From Microbacterium pullorum (GTDB taxonomy: Bacteria; Actinomycetota; Actinomycetes; Actinomycetales; Microbacteriaceae), in contig NZ_JACSQP010000005.1 of the NCBI RefSeq assembly GCF_014836535.1, positions 186,001 to 250,000 of the forward strand: a stretch of DNA of 64,000 nucleotides, written 5' to 3'. Below are positions 38,919 to 53,441 of this stretch, piece by piece. The position numbers and the translations under genes were made by a program. The notes under the pieces are model-generated. The model had not been told where the DNA came from, searched no databases, and saw only the letters and a program-made list of their open reading frames with translations. How positions within the stretch are numbered: position 1 is the stretch's first letter; the number at the start of each line of letters is the position of its first letter.

Positions 38919-40826
38919 CTATCGGCGCGCGAGGTGCTCGTGGACCGTGGTGGCGAGCTTCGGGCCGATGCCGGGAAGCTCGGCGATCTGCTCGGGGGTC
39001 GCTTCGCCGAGCGCCGCCACCGAACCGAAGTGGCGCAGCAGCGCCTTGATGCGCACGGCGCCCAGGCCCGGCACCTCGCTGAGCACGCTCTGGATGTCGC
39101 GGCGACGGCGCTTGCGCTGATGCGTGATGGCGAACCGGTGGGCTTCGTCGCGCAGACGCTGCAGCAGGTAGAGCGCCTCGGAGGTGCGCGGCAGGATCAC
39201 CGGGTACTCCTCTCCCGGCAGCCAGACCTCCTCGAGTCGCTTGGCGATGCCGCACAGCGCGATCTCCTCGTGCCCGGCGTCGGCCAGCGCCCGCGCGGCG
39301 GCTTCCACCTGGGGCTTTCCCCCGTCGACGACGAGCAGCTGCGGCGGATAGGCGAATCGGGGCTTCTTGCGCACCGGGGCGACCACCTCACCGTCGACCT
39401 GCGACGTCGTGGGCTCCTCCTGCTCCTCCGGCCGGTCGAGGTAGGCGACGCGCCGTGTGAGCACCTGGTAGATCGAGTCGGTGTCGTCCGTCGTCTCGGG
39501 CACACCGAACGTGCGGTATTGGTCCTTGCGCGGCAGGCCGTCCTCGAACACGACCATCGAGGCGACGACGTTCGTCCCGCCCAGATGCGAGACGTCGAAG
39601 CACTCGATGCGCAGCGGCGCCTCGCTGAGCCCGAGTGCCTCCTGCAGGTCGGTCAGCGCCTGCGTGCGGGCGACGTAATCGCTCGTCCGGCGCGTCTTGT
39701 AGAGCACGAGCGCCTGCTGGGCGTTGAGGGTCGCCGTCTTCATCAGATCGGCCTTGCGCCCTCGCTGGGCCACCTGGATCGTCACGCGTTTGCCGCGCCG
39801 GTCCCGCAGCCACTCCTCGAGGTCTGCTGCGGCCTCCGGCAGCGCCGGAACCAGCACCTGTCGCGGGATGTCAGCGGCGGCGGCGTCGCCGTAGGTGCGC
39901 TGCAGCACCTGATCGACGAGGTCAGCGCCCGAGATGTCGATCTCCTTCTCGATCGTGGTGGCCCGCACGCCGCGGACGCGCCCGCCACGGATGACGAAGT
40001 GCTGCACGGTGGCGGCGAGCTCGTCTTCGGCGATGCCGAACAGGTCGGCGTCGGTGTCGTCGGACAGCACCAGGGCGCTCTTGCCGAGCACCGCGTCGAT
40101 GGCCTGCAGCTTGTCGCGGTAGACCGCCGCGGTCTCGTAGTCCATCGCCGCAGCCGCCTCGCGCATGCGGGCGGTCAACTCCCGGGCGAAGCGCTGGTCG
40201 CCGCCGGACATGAACGCCACGAAGTCGTTCACCATGGCACGGTGCTCTTCGATCGTCACCTTCATCGAGCAGGGACCGCCGCACCGGCCGATCTGCCCGG
40301 GGAAGCACGGGCGGCCGGTGGCCATCGCCTTCTTGTACGACGAGTCCGAGCAGGTGCGGATCGGGAAGACCTTGATCATCAGGTCGATCGTGTCGTGCAC
40401 CGCCCACACCTTCGGGTACGGCCCGAAGTACTTCGCCCCCGGGATGCGGCGGTTGCGCGTCACGATGACGCGCGGGGCCTCATCGGCCAGCGTGACGGCC
40501 AGGAACGGGTAGGACTTGTCGTCTTTGTAGCGCACGTTGAACGGCGGATCGAACTCCTTGATCCACATGTACTCCAACTGCAGCGCGTCGACGTCGCTCG
40601 CGACGACCGTCCACTCCACCGACGCGGCGGAGGTGACCATGCGGCGCGTCCGCTCGTGGAGGGTGTGCAGCGGGGCGAAGTAATTCGACAGCCGCGCCCG
40701 CAGATTCTTCGCCTTGCCGACGTAGAGCACCCTCCCGGCGGCATCGCGGAAGCGATACACCCCCGGGTTGGTGGGGATCTCCCCCGGCTTGGGTTTGTAG
40801 GCGACGGTCGGGGCGGAGCGGGCCAT
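38919..40826 (-). CDS. uvrC: Excinuclease ABC subunit C
   Basis: A 635-residue UvrC that makes both cuts in nucleotide excision repair. The N-terminal GIY-YIG nuclease is at about 14-95 (NPGVYRF...[10 protein letters not shown]), followed by a CxxC-type region in [13 protein letters not shown], a UvrB-binding UVR motif near 200-235, the RNase H-like nuclease with [10 protein letters not shown] and VVDGGKPQ, and two helix-hairpin-helix units at the C-terminus ([17 protein letters not shown]). ATG 40826 lies four bases after the uvrA stop. Confidence 0.96.
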   Translation of the reverse strand: MARSAPTVAYKPKPGEIPTNPGVYRFRDAAGRVLYVGKAKNLRARLSNYFAPLHTLHERTRRMVTSAASVEWTVVASDVDALQLEYMWIKEFDPPFNVRYKDDKSYPFLAVTLADEAPRVIVTRNRRIPGAKYFGPYPKVWAVHDTIDLMIKVFPIRTCSDSSYKKAMATGRPCFPGQIGRCGGPCSMKVTIEEHRAMVNDFVAFMSGGDQRFARELTARMREAAAAMDYETAAVYRDKLQAIDAVLGKSALVLSDDTDADLFGIAEDELAATVQHFVIRGGRVRGVRATTIEKEIDISGADLVDQVLQRTYGDAAAADIPRQVLVPALPEAAADLEEWLRDRRGKRVTIQVAQRGRKADLMKTATLNAQQALVLYKTRRTSDYVARTQALTDLQEALGLSEAPLRIECFDVSHLGGTNVVASMVVFEDGLPRKDQYRTFGVPETTDDTDSIYQVLTRRVAYLDRPEEQEEPTTSQVDGEVVAPVRKKPRFAYPPQLLVVDGGKPQVEAAARALADAGHEEIALCGIAKRLEEVWLPGEEYPVILPRTSEALYLLQRLRDEAHRFAITHQRKRRRRDIQSVLSEVPGLGAVRIKALLRHFGSVAALGEATPEQIAELPGIGPKLATTVHEHLARR

Positions 40827-40830
40827 CCGC

Positions 40831-43731
<2,901 letters not shown>

Positions 43732-43737
43732 TGATCA

Positions 43738-43743
43738 AGTCTA
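43738..43743 (-). promoter_or_regulatory. Candidate leaderless promoter -10 (TAGACT) for uvrA
   Basis: On the minus strand TAGACT is followed by six bases (TGATCA) and then the GTG start; no ribosome binding site is visible. Confidence 0.5.
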
Positions 43744-43887
43744 GATCCGGCCTCCGACACCGGCTCGGAATCGCCTGCAAGCCCGCCGCGTAGATCACGT
43801 TCGGCGCGACGTCAAGCCGCCTGGCCCCGGCGGTGCGGCGTCATAGCCTGCCGGGACCGCGACCGCAATCGACCATGGAGGATCGAC

Positions 43888-46041
<2,154 letters not shown>

Positions 46042-46044
46042 CGG

Positions 46045-46488
46045 TCAGGCTCGCCCCGTCGTCGTCGCGGCGAACGGGGCGAGCCCGTCGCGCACGGCGG
46101 CGACCTGCGCGGCATCCATCCCGACCCGCGCCATGATCTGCTCGGGCACGCGCCGCGCCTCCTCGCGAAGGGCGTGCCCCTGCGGCGTGAGGGTGATGTC
46201 GAGAACCCGTTCGTCGTCACGGCGGCGGGTGCGGGCGACCCGCCCCTGGGCCTCGAGTCGCTTGACGATCGGCGACAGGGTCGCCGGCTCGACAGCCAGC
46301 TGCTCGGCCAGCTCGCTGAGCGACTGCGGGTCGCGCTCCCACAGCGCCAGCAGCACGAGGTACTGCGGGTGGGTGAGCCCCAGCGGCTCCAGCACCGGGC
46401 GGTAGATCGCCACGATGTTGCGCGCGGCGGTCACGATGGCGAAGCACAGCTGGTTCTCCAGCTTGAGCAGATCGTCGGCGTCGTCCAT
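46045..46488 (-). CDS. OhrR-type MarR family peroxide-sensing regulator
   Basis: A 147-residue MarR-family repressor. The N-terminus NQLCFAIVTAARN places a cysteine at position 15, the same position as the peroxide-sensing Cys15 of Bacillus OhrR, and LGLTHPQYLVLLALWE fits the OhrR dimer and helix region. The winged helix is LSELAEQLAVEPATLSPIVKRLEAQGRV, key part LSPIVKRL. Oxidation of the cysteine would release DNA. No ohr peroxidase gene is adjacent; the divergent target is a 78-residue Cys protein. A TAGACT box lies exactly 6 nt before its ATG. Confidence 0.82.
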   Translation of the reverse strand: MDDADDLLKLENQLCFAIVTAARNIVAIYRPVLEPLGLTHPQYLVLLALWERDPQSLSELAEQLAVEPATLSPIVKRLEAQGRVARTRRRDDERVLDITLTPQGHALREEARRVPEQIMARVGMDAAQVAAVRDGLAPFAATTTGRA

Positions 46489-46494
46489 GCCTGC

Positions 46495-46500
46495 AGTCTA
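46495..46500 (-). promoter_or_regulatory. Candidate leaderless promoter -10 (TAGACT) for the OhrR-type gene
   Basis: On the minus strand TAGACT, then GCAGGC, then ATG 46488. The palindrome at 46507-46522 would lie between this -10 and its -35, so the regulator could repress itself. Confidence 0.5.
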
Positions 46501-46506
46501 CTTATC

Positions 46507-46522
46507 GATTAGTACACTAATC
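46507..46522. promoter_or_regulatory. Palindromic operator between the OhrR-type gene and its divergent neighbour
   Basis: GATTAGT-AC-ACTAATC is a perfect 7-2-7 inverted repeat, AT-rich against the background, in the 37-bp divergent spacer. It covers the TACACT -10 (46513-46518) of the plus-strand gene and lies just upstream of the regulator's own -10. Size and placement fit a MarR/OhrR dimer site. Confidence 0.7.
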
Positions 46523-46525
46523 ATC

Positions 46526-46762
46526 ATGACGCGAAACGATCCGGACCGACCTCCCCTGCGCGACCGCGTGCGAGCGGCGGGTGGATGGTACGCGTACTGG
46601 AACTCGCGTCTGATCAGGTTCGCCGGTCCCGCCTCGGTCGGCCCCTACGACACCGAGCCCGAGCCCTCGCGCGTCGAACGGGCCTGCCCGCTGTGCGGCG
46701 AGCCGATGTCCCAGCACACGTTCGACCGCAGCGGCCCGAAGCCGCTCATGACCTGCCCCTGA
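46526..46762 (+). CDS. Small CxxC protein divergent from the OhrR-type regulator
   Basis: A 78-residue protein of unknown function. The middle reads GGWYAYWNSRLIRFAGPASVGPYD, key part WYAYWNSRLIRF, followed by CPLCGEPMSQH and a C-terminal Cys (position 77), giving a possible zinc-binding or redox-active set of three cysteines and a histidine. There is no Shine-Dalgarno; a TACACT box ends 7 nt before the ATG, so the message is probably leaderless. The operator over its promoter makes it the probable main target of the regulator. Confidence 0.68.
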   Translation: MTRNDPDRPPLRDRVRAAGGWYAYWNSRLIRFAGPASVGPYDTEPEPSRVERACPLCGEPMSQHTFDRSGPKPLMTCP

Positions 46763-46781
46763 GCCGGCGGCACGCCGCCCA

Positions 46782-47204
46782 TCACGCCAGGCGGACCGAC
46801 CCGTCCGGCCGTAACGGCCAGCCCGGATTGACCGCGATCTCCCACGGGTGCCCGTCCGGATCGGCGAAGACCCCGCAGTAGCCACCCCACGGCGTCGCGG
46901 CCGCCGCGCGGACGACGGCGCCTCCCGCCTCCTGCGCGGCGCGCAGGACGGCGTCGACCTCCGCTTCCTCCCGCACGTTGTGCGCGAGCGTGATCCCGCC
47001 CCAGCCACCGGCATCGGCCCTGCCGGAGTCCCGCGCCAGCTCGTCGCGCGACCACAGCCCCAGCACCATGCCGCCGGCCTCGTAGAACACGATCTCCCCA
47101 GGTACCGACGAGGGGTGCGGCTCCCAGCCGAGCGCCCGGTAAAAGGCCACGGAGCGGTCGAGGTCGACGACCCCCAGCGTCACCAGTGAGATCCGCTGCT
47201 GCAT
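46782..47204 (-). CDS. VOC family (glyoxalase-like) protein
   Basis: A 140-residue vicinal-oxygen-chelate fold protein: SLVTLGVVDLDRSVAFYRALGWE in its first half and FADPDGHPWEIAVNPGW near its end. This wording is typical of the uncharacterized glyoxalase/bleomycin-resistance group; the substrate cannot be inferred. ATG 47204 follows GGAGGAG at a good distance. It lies 22 bases downstream of uvrB on the same strand, so both may share a transcript. Confidence 0.8.
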   Translation of the reverse strand: MQQRISLVTLGVVDLDRSVAFYRALGWEPHPSSVPGEIVFYEAGGMVLGLWSRDELARDSGRADAGGWGGITLAHNVREEAEVDAVLRAAQEAGGAVVRAAAATPWGGYCGVFADPDGHPWEIAVNPGWPLRPDGSVRLA

Positions 47205-47226
47205 GACACTCCTCCGTCGCAGGGGT

Positions 47227-49308
47227 TCAGGCGTGCCCGGCGCGCTCCATGGCACGCAGTTCCTTCTTCAGATCCTGCACTTCGTCACGCAGCCGCGCGG
47301 CGAGCTCGAACTTCAGCTCACCGGCAGCGGCGAGCATCTGGTTCGAGAGGTCCTCGATGGTCGCCTCGAGCTGCATCGCGCCCTCGGCGGCGATGCCCTC
47401 ACGTCGCAGCTGCGGCGTCGGGCTCTTGCCCTTGCCGCTCTTGGTGGCCTGCGACCGCTTCTTCGACAGCATCTCGCGGGTGTCCGATGCCTCGCGGTTG
47501 AGCACCTCGGTGATGTCGGCGATGCGCTTGCGCAGCGGCTGCGGGTCGATGCCGTGCGCGACGTTGTAGGCGATCTGCTTCTCGCGACGGCGGTCGGTCT
47601 CATCGATCGCCTTGCGCATGGAATCGGTCATGTTGTCGGCGTACATGTGCACCTCGCCCGACACGTTGCGCGCCGCGCGGCCGATGGTCTGGATGAGCGA
47701 GGTGCCCGAGCGCAGGAACCCCTCCTTGTCGGCGTCGAGGATCGCCACGAGTGACACCTCGGGCAGGTCGAGACCCTCCCGCAGCAGGTTGATGCCCACC
47801 AGCACGTCGTAGACGCCCGCGCGCAGCTCGCTGAGCAGCTCGACGCGGCGGAGGGTGTCGACGTCGGAGTGCAGGTACCGCACGCGCACGCCGTGCTCGG
47901 CGAGGAAGTCGGTGAGCTCCTCGGCCATCTTCTTGGTGAGCGTCGTCACCAGCACCCGCTCGTCGCGCGCCACCCGCAGCCGGATCTGCTCGAGCAGATC
48001 ATCGATCTGCCCCTTCGACGGCTTCACCACGATCTCGGGATCGACGAGTCCGGTGGGGCGGATGATCTGCTCCACGATGCCGTCGGCGATGCCCATCTCA
48101 TACCGGCCGGGGGTGGCCGACAGGTACACCGTCTGACCCACACGCTGCTTGAACTCATCCCACCGCAGCGGGCGGTTGTCGAGGGCACTGGGCAGGCGGA
48201 ACCCGTGGTCGACGAGCGTGCGCTTGCGCGACGCGTCGCCCTCGTACATCGCACCGATCTGCGGCACCGTCACGTGGGACTCGTCGATGACCATGAGGAA
48301 GTCGTCGGGGAAGAAATCCAGCAGCGTGTGCGGGGGCTCCCCCGGCATCCGTCCGTCGAGGTGACGGGAGTAGTTCTCGATGCCGGAGCAGAAGCCCAGC
48401 TGCTGCAGCATCTCGAGGTCGAAGGTGGTGCGCATGCGCAGGCGCTGCGCCTCGAGCAGCTTGCCCTGACCCTCGAGCTCCTTGAGCCGTTCGGCCAGCT
48501 CGTGCTCGATCGTGCCGATGGCGCGCTGCACGGTGTCGGTGCCGGCCACGTAGTGGGACGCCGGGAAGATCGGCACGCTGTCCATCTTCTGCACGATGTC
48601 GCCGGTGAGCGGATGCAGCATGTACAGCGCCTCGATCTCGTCGCCGAACAGCTCGATGCGGATCGCGTACTCCTCGTACACCGGGATGATCTCGATCGTG
48701 TCGCCGCGCACCCGGAAGTTGCCGCGGGAGAAGTCGACGTCATTGCGGTTGTACTGCATCGCGATCAGCTTGCGGATGAGCGCGTCGCGGTCGTACCGCT
48801 CCCCCACCTGCAGCGCGACCATGGCACGCAGGTACTCCTCGGGCGATCCGAGACCGTAGATGCACGAGACGGTGGACACCACGACGACGTCGCGGCGGCT
48901 CAGCAGCGAGTTGGTCGTGGAGTGGCGCAGGCGCTCGACCTCGGCGTTGATCGACGAGTCCTTCTCGATGAACGTATCGGTCTGGGGGACGTAGGCCTCG
49001 GGCTGGTAGTAGTCGTAGTAGCTCACGAAGTACTCGACCGCGTTGTTCGGCATGAGCTCGCGGAACTCGTTGGCCAGCTGCGCGGCGAGGGTCTTGTTGT
49101 GCGCGAGCACGAGGGTGGGTCGCTGCACCTGCTCGATGAGCCAGGCCGTCGTCGCCGACTTGCCGGTACCGGTCGCACCCAGCAGCACGACGTCGGTCTC
49201 GCCCGCGTTGATTCTGGAGGCGAGCTGGGCGATCGCCTGCGGCTGATCGCCGCTGGGCGAGTACTCGCTGATGACCTCGAAGGGCCGGACGGCGCGCGTG
49301 GTCTGCAT
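47227..49308 (-). CDS. uvrB: Excinuclease ABC subunit B
   Basis: A 693-residue UvrB helicase-like repair protein. Walker A GATGTGKS is at 44-51; the beta-hairpin that locks damaged DNA is [12 protein letters not shown]; helicase motifs include [16 protein letters not shown] and QTIGRAARN; a UVR motif that binds UvrC is at the C-terminus ([27 protein letters not shown], key part AARLRDEV). ATG 49308 is 6 nt after a TACGCT box, hence probably leaderless. An upstream extension of the frame has no family similarity. Confidence 0.97.
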   Translation of the reverse strand: MQTTRAVRPFEVISEYSPSGDQPQAIAQLASRINAGETDVVLLGATGTGKSATTAWLIEQVQRPTLVLAHNKTLAAQLANEFRELMPNNAVEYFVSYYDYYQPEAYVPQTDTFIEKDSSINAEVERLRHSTTNSLLSRRDVVVVSTVSCIYGLGSPEEYLRAMVALQVGERYDRDALIRKLIAMQYNRNDVDFSRGNFRVRGDTIEIIPVYEEYAIRIELFGDEIEALYMLHPLTGDIVQKMDSVPIFPASHYVAGTDTVQRAIGTIEHELAERLKELEGQGKLLEAQRLRMRTTFDLEMLQQLGFCSGIENYSRHLDGRMPGEPPHTLLDFFPDDFLMVIDESHVTVPQIGAMYEGDASRKRTLVDHGFRLPSALDNRPLRWDEFKQRVGQTVYLSATPGRYEMGIADGIVEQIIRPTGLVDPEIVVKPSKGQIDDLLEQIRLRVARDERVLVTTLTKKMAEELTDFLAEHGVRVRYLHSDVDTLRRVELLSELRAGVYDVLVGINLLREGLDLPEVSLVAILDADKEGFLRSGTSLIQTIGRAARNVSGEVHMYADNMTDSMRKAIDETDRRREKQIAYNVAHGIDPQPLRKRIADITEVLNREASDTREMLSKKRSQATKSGKGKSPTPQLRREGIAAEGAMQLEATIEDLSNQMLAAAGELKFELAARLRDEVQDLKKELRAMERAGHA

Positions 49309-49314
49309 CCATCC

Positions 49315-49320
49315 AGCGTA
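49315..49320 (-). promoter_or_regulatory. Candidate leaderless promoter -10 (TACGCT) for uvrB
   Basis: Minus-strand TACGCT, six bases (GGATGG), then ATG 49308. Same spacing as uvrA. Confidence 0.45.
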
Positions 49321-49415
49321 GGCCGCCCCGCCGACACCGGGCCGGGAGTTCGCCCCCGGCATACGCGCGCGCAACGCGCCCCGCGGCGCTCGAACGCCTC
49401 CCGGCGGCGGTCGCG

Positions 49416-49421
49416 TACGAT
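49416..49421 (+). promoter_or_regulatory. Candidate -10 (TACGAT) for the receiver gene
   Basis: TACGAT lies 23 nt before GTG 49445 and overlaps an in-frame TTG at 49421, which argues against starting translation at that TTG. Confidence 0.45.
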
Positions 49422-49444
49422 TGGCGCGAGAGCGAGGCGACAGC

Positions 49445-49819
49445 GTGCGACGTACGGCAGTGGTGCTTGAGGACGAAGAAGACATCAGGTCACTGATCAC
49501 AACGGTGCTCTCCGGGGCCGGCTATGAGGTCTTCGAGACCGCCAACGGCCTGGACGCCGTGGAGCTCGTCAGCGCGCACGACCCGCACCTCACGACCCTC
49601 GACGTCAACGTTCCGGGCATCGACGGCTTCGAAGCGGCCCGCCGCATCCGTGCCGTCAGCGACACCTACGTCATCATGATCTCGGCCTTCGTCGAAGAGG
49701 CCGATGCCGAACGCGGCCGTCTCGCCGGCGCTGACGAGTACCTCGGCAAGCCGTTCCGCCCGCGGGAGCTGCGCGCGCGCCTCGAGATGGTTCCCGACCG
49801 CCGCCGCACCGCCGACTAG
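49445..49819 (+). CDS. Stand-alone response regulator receiver (CheY-like)
   Basis: A 124-residue single receiver domain with no output domain. The acidic pocket is Glu9-Asp10-Glu11, the phosphoacceptor Asp53 (TTLDVNVPG), Ser80 (MISAF) and Lys102 (GKPF), so it should be phosphorylated. I prefer GTG 49445, preceded by GAGGCGA. It ends tail-to-tail with the degenerate-GGDEF gene: the four bases CTAG serve as stop codons on both strands. The kinase at 50976-52694 is its obvious candidate partner. Confidence 0.85.
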   Translation: MRRTAVVLEDEEDIRSLITTVLSGAGYEVFETANGLDAVELVSAHDPHLTTLDVNVPGIDGFEAARRIRAVSDTYVIMISAFVEEADAERGRLAGADEYLGKPFRPRELRARLEMVPDRRRTAD

Positions 49820-50979
49820 CTCGGATCTGCCACCAGCACCGCGGATGCCACGCTCGACGCCGCCCGAGCAGCGGCCCCGCGTGCGTCGGCCAGCAGCGCA
49901 TCGGCATCCTGCCGGTACGCAGAACTCACCGCGATCCCGACGCCCAGCGAAGGGAGCACGCCGCCGCTGATCGAATTGAACGCGTCGAACAGTTCGCGGT
50001 ACAGCGCCATGCCCAGCCGGCGCGCCTCACCGGCGGAGCGCACCGTGGTGACCACGGCCAGGCGTTCGTCGCCGTCCTCACCCACCACGGCGAGGGGCGG
50101 CGCCCCGCGGCGGACCGCACCACGCCCGGCCGCGATGAGCTCGTCGGCCAGTTCGAGCCCGAACGCGGTCGCGATGTAGTCGAGCTCCTCGAGCCGGATG
50201 ATCAGCACCGCCACCTGGTCGCCGTGACGACGGGCCGCGCGCACGACCTCGGCGAGGGTCTGTGCGAACATCGGCGCGGTCTGGATGTCCAGCGCCGATC
50301 CCCCCTCCGCAGCGATCGCGGTGCGTCCGCGCAGTCCGGTGCGGGTGGCGCGCAGCACCGAGGTGGCCACGACCGACGTGATCGTCAGCACCACCGTCAG
50401 TGCCGATGCCGGCACCGTGCCGAACCACACGGCGAAGAGGGTGTCCTCGGGGCCGACAGCGATGAACACCACGATGCGGCACAGGTAGAACAGCGATTGC
50501 AGCGCGAAGACGAGCGCGAGCATGGTCGCGTTGGTCGCCCGGCGCATCGCCGCGCGGCGGGTCTCCACGGCTGCGGCCAGCGCGAACACGCACAGCGGGG
50601 CGAACATCCACAGTGCCCCCGCCCAGCCGCCGGCATCGGGCCCCGCGACCAGAACCCCCACCGCGGCGGCGACCGCCGCGGCGGCGACCAGCACGATGGA
50701 CCAGCGCATCGGTCGTTCGTTGAAGCGGCGGCAGCCGAGCCACATGAAGCCGGTGCCCGCGACGAACGTGGCGTTGCCGAGCGCGACGGCCCAGTGCGCG
50801 TCGGCGTCGTTGGCCCACGCGGCATAGGCGAGCGTGGTGAGCATGGCGCTGAGGAACCCCAGGGCCCACAGGCGCCCGGCGGGGTCGTCGCGGCGAAGGA
50901 ACGTCTCTGCGATGAACAGCACACCGCAGACGACCACCACGAGCGCCGTGATGGCCGCGAGTGTCGTGTCGTGGATCAT
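49816..50979 (-). CDS. Membrane protein with degenerate GGDEF-like domain
   Basis: A 387-residue protein. The first 210 residues have about six or seven hydrophobic helices; the last 165 resemble a GGDEF (diguanylate cyclase) domain: VLIIRLEELDYIATAFG fits its first strand and helix, and VVGEDGDERLAVV sits where the catalytic GGDEF loop should be. The loop reads GEDGDERL, so cyclase activity is unlikely; it may bind nucleotide or signal by contact. Its ATG overlaps the kinase stop by four bases. The domain call is by pattern only. Confidence 0.6.
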   Translation of the reverse strand: MIHDTTLAAITALVVVVCGVLFIAETFLRRDDPAGRLWALGFLSAMLTTLAYAAWANDADAHWAVALGNATFVAGTGFMWLGCRRFNERPMRWSIVLVAAAAVAAAVGVLVAGPDAGGWAGALWMFAPLCVFALAAAVETRRAAMRRATNATMLALVFALQSLFYLCRIVVFIAVGPEDTLFAVWFGTVPASALTVVLTITSVVATSVLRATRTGLRGRTAIAAEGGSALDIQTAPMFAQTLAEVVRAARRHGDQVAVLIIRLEELDYIATAFGLELADELIAAGRGAVRRGAPPLAVVGEDGDERLAVVTTVRSAGEARRLGMALYRELFDAFNSISGGVLPSLGVGIAVSSAYRQDADALLADARGAAARAASSVASAVLVADPS

Positions 50980-52694
50980 GCCGTGCCGCCTCCCCCCGTG
51001 GTGCGTGCGGGGCCGGCCACCTGCGTGGGAGCGCCGGGGCGCACCGACGGCACCGACACGGTGAAGGTCGACCCGACGCCGAGCGTGCTGTTGACGTAGA
51101 TGTCGCCGCCGAGTCGGCGGACGATGTCGCGGCTGATCGACAGACCCAGACCGCTCCCCTCCACGCCTTCACGCCTCACCGCGGCGCCACGGTAGTACCG
51201 CTGGAAGATGTTCGCGAGGTCCTCCTCGTCGAGGCCGACGCCGGTGTCTTCGACGAGGATCAGTGTCTTGCGGTCGCGGGTCGCGGTCATCAGCGACACC
51301 CGGCCGCCCTCGCGGTTGTACTTGATCGCATTGGACAGCAGGTTGTCCAGCACCTGACGCAACCGGAAGGGATCGACGTATGCCCGCGCGGGCACAACAC
51401 GGGAGAGATCGATGGTCACGTTGCGGCTGCTCTCGCCGGTGACGACCGACTGGGCGGAGGCCTTGACGATCTCGAGCACGTCGACGTCCTCGGGTGTCAC
51501 CGGCACGGTCGCCGCGTGGCTGGATGCGGCCAGCACGTCACCGACCAGGGACAGCAGCCGATCGGCGTTGCGGTCGGCGATCGCGAGGCTCGATGCCGCG
51601 GCCTGGGGCAGCCCCGGATCGTCGAGCGCGAGCTCGATGTGCCCGATGATCGAGGTGAGCGGCGTCCGCAGCTCGTGTGACACCGACGACACCAGCAGAT
51701 CGCGCGCCTGGAGCGCAGACATCTCCGCGGTGACGTCATGGCACACCAGCACGGCGGCCGCATCCGGGTCGGCGTCGGCGCTCGCCAGGCGGTGCACGGT
51801 GATGCTGAGCGCACGCCGCTCCCCGACGACCGGCTCGATCCACACCCGTTCGTCGTCGAACTCCTCACCACGCAGAGCGCGGGCGAGGGGAAGCTCGTCC
51901 CCGAGGATGCGGGTGCGCCCGTCTCTGGCGTAGACGGGCGGCGACGCGCCATCGGCATCGGTCAGCAGGTGCTGCAGATGCCCCTGCGCGTCGTTCATCA
52001 CCGAGATCCCGCCGTCGTTCTCGATGTGCAGCACGCCGAGGTCGGCGGTGTCGAGCACCTCGGACAGCAGCTGCTCCTGGTGGCGGGAGCGTTCCAGCGC
52101 CTGTGCGAGGATCTCCGCCTGCCGACGCAGCAGGCGACGCTGCGCCGCCGCCCGCCGCGCACCGGTGTACGACGTCGCGCCGATGGCGATGAGCATGACC
52201 GGCAGCAGGAAGATGGCGAAGTTGGTGAGCTGCCGAGGATCCATCGCGGTGGAGATCGCGAAGCCGACGATGGCGAGCCCGACCCCGCCGAGGAACCCGG
52301 GCAGGGCGAAGCTCGAGGCCAGCCACAACACCGGGAACGCGAAGAGCAGACCGGTGCCCGCGACCGGATCGGCGAGGCGCATCAGCGAGATCGCGATGAT
52401 GTCCCCGAGTGGGACGACCACCGTCCACGCGAACGGAATCCTGCCCCACGGCGCGGCTATGGCCACCGCCGTGAGCACGAAGACGATGACCACACCCGCG
52501 AAGTACACCGGGATGTTCCCGGTGAAACCGTGATGGAACATGAGGAACGTGAGCACGAGCACGACGCCGGCCAGCACCAGTTGGTTCAGCGCGGCGTTGC
52601 GTATGGCCGTGCGGTCGACGACCGCGGCATCCTGCCGGGCACGTCGACGCGGTCGCTGGTCCACGCCGCGTGGACGGGACTCGGGCGATTGCAT
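50976..52694 (-). CDS. Sensor histidine kinase
   Basis: A 572-residue membrane histidine kinase. About six helices span residues 35-175, a PAS-like region follows (about 211-325: VLDTADLGVLHIENDG), then the phosphoacceptor His340 in SHELRTPLTS, N-box LDNLLSNAIKYN, G1 DTGVGLDEED, and G2 GSGLGLSIS. The short linker of coiled-coil type (RRQAEILAQALERS) links membrane and PAS. TAACGT lies 6 nt before the ATG, so it may be leaderless. It lies 9 bases downstream of coaE. Confidence 0.92.
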   Translation of the reverse strand: MQSPESRPRGVDQRPRRRARQDAAVVDRTAIRNAALNQLVLAGVVLVLTFLMFHHGFTGNIPVYFAGVVIVFVLTAVAIAAPWGRIPFAWTVVVPLGDIIAISLMRLADPVAGTGLLFAFPVLWLASSFALPGFLGGVGLAIVGFAISTAMDPRQLTNFAIFLLPVMLIAIGATSYTGARRAAAQRRLLRRQAEILAQALERSRHQEQLLSEVLDTADLGVLHIENDGGISVMNDAQGHLQHLLTDADGASPPVYARDGRTRILGDELPLARALRGEEFDDERVWIEPVVGERRALSITVHRLASADADPDAAAVLVCHDVTAEMSALQARDLLVSSVSHELRTPLTSIIGHIELALDDPGLPQAAASSLAIADRNADRLLSLVGDVLAASSHAATVPVTPEDVDVLEIVKASAQSVVTGESSRNVTIDLSRVVPARAYVDPFRLRQVLDNLLSNAIKYNREGGRVSLMTATRDRKTLILVEDTGVGLDEEDLANIFQRYYRGAAVRREGVEGSGLGLSISRDIVRRLGGDIYVNSTLGVGSTFTVSVPSVRPGAPTQVAGPARTTGGGGTA

Positions 52695-52700
52695 GTATCG

Positions 52701-52706
52701 ACGTTA
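52701..52706 (-). promoter_or_regulatory. Candidate leaderless promoter -10 (TAACGT) for the histidine kinase
   Basis: Minus-strand TAACGT, six bases (CGATAC), then ATG 52694. It overlaps the TAA stop of coaE. Confidence 0.45.
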
Positions 52707-53351
52707 TCGCGGCTGCGCACCGGTGCCGTGACGGCCGACCGCGTCGTCGGGCGATGTCGCGGTCACTCGCCTCCAGAGGTCGTCTGTCTGGGCCAGGGTG
52801 GCCGCCAGCGTGCCGGCGGTGTCGACGACGACATCGGCGATCTCGAGGCGGCGCTCGTCGGGCACCTGTGAGGCGATCCGCGCCCGCGCGTCGGCCTCGG
52901 CCATGCCGCGCAGTTCCACGAGCCGCGTCAGGCGCAGCGATGCCGGTGCGTGGGCGAGGACGACGAGGTCCCACGGGTCATCGACCCGGGCCTCGACGAG
53001 CAGGGGCACGTCGTAGACCACGACGGTGCGTGGGTCGGCCGCCAGCGCGGCCGCGAAGCGACGGGCGGACTCCGCCCGCACGGCGGGGTGGACGATCGCG
53101 TTGAGCCGCGTCACGGCGTCATCGTCGCCGAAGACGAGGGATGCCAGGCGCGCCCGGTCCAGCGCGCCGTCGGTCGTGATCACCTCGTCGCCGAAGGCCG
53201 CAGCGATGTCGGCGAGCACCGGCGAGCCGGGCGACTGGACTTCCCGCACGATGCGGTCCGCGTCCACGATGACCGCGCCGTGCTCGGCGAGGCGACCGGC
53301 GATGGTGGACTTGCCCGACGCGATACCGCCGGTGAGTGCGATGAGGGGCAT
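52704..53351 (-). CDS. coaE: Dephospho-CoA kinase
   Basis: A 215-residue P-loop kinase for the last step of coenzyme A synthesis. GGIASGKST is at 8-16, then DADRIVREV, HPAVRAE and YDVPLLVEA, all CoaE hallmarks. It has the short C-terminus, without the GrpB-like extension found in mycobacteria. Downstream of rpsA, with a terminator-like hairpin between them; the rpsA-coaE order is conserved in actinobacteria. Confidence 0.94.
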   Translation of the reverse strand: MPLIALTGGIASGKSTIAGRLAEHGAVIVDADRIVREVQSPGSPVLADIAAAFGDEVITTDGALDRARLASLVFGDDDAVTRLNAIVHPAVRAESARRFAAALAADPRTVVVYDVPLLVEARVDDPWDLVVLAHAPASLRLTRLVELRGMAEADARARIASQVPDERRLEIADVVVDTAGTLAATLAQTDDLWRRVTATSPDDAVGRHGTGAQPR

Positions 53352-53397
53352 CTGTCGAGCATGTCAGATCGCCACCCGGGTGTGCACGCCGGCAACG

Positions 53398-53435
53398 ACG
53401 AAGGGCCGCCACTGCGAACAGTGACGGCCCTTCGT
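53398..53435 (-). terminator. Terminator after rpsA
   Basis: ACGAAGGGCCG pairs with CGGCCCTTCGT, and inside them CACTG pairs with CAGTG around a 4-nt loop. It lies six bases past the rpsA stop, so coaE probably depends on read-through or its own promoter. Confidence 0.8.
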
Positions 53436-53441
53436 GGTGGA

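Noticed and set aside
43732..43887. LexA (SOS) box before uvrA, and before uvrB
   Set aside because: No GAAC-N4-GTTC or close variant was found in either upstream region.
49816..50979. Active diguanylate cyclase
   Set aside because: The catalytic GGDEF loop is replaced by GEDGDERL, so activity is not supported.
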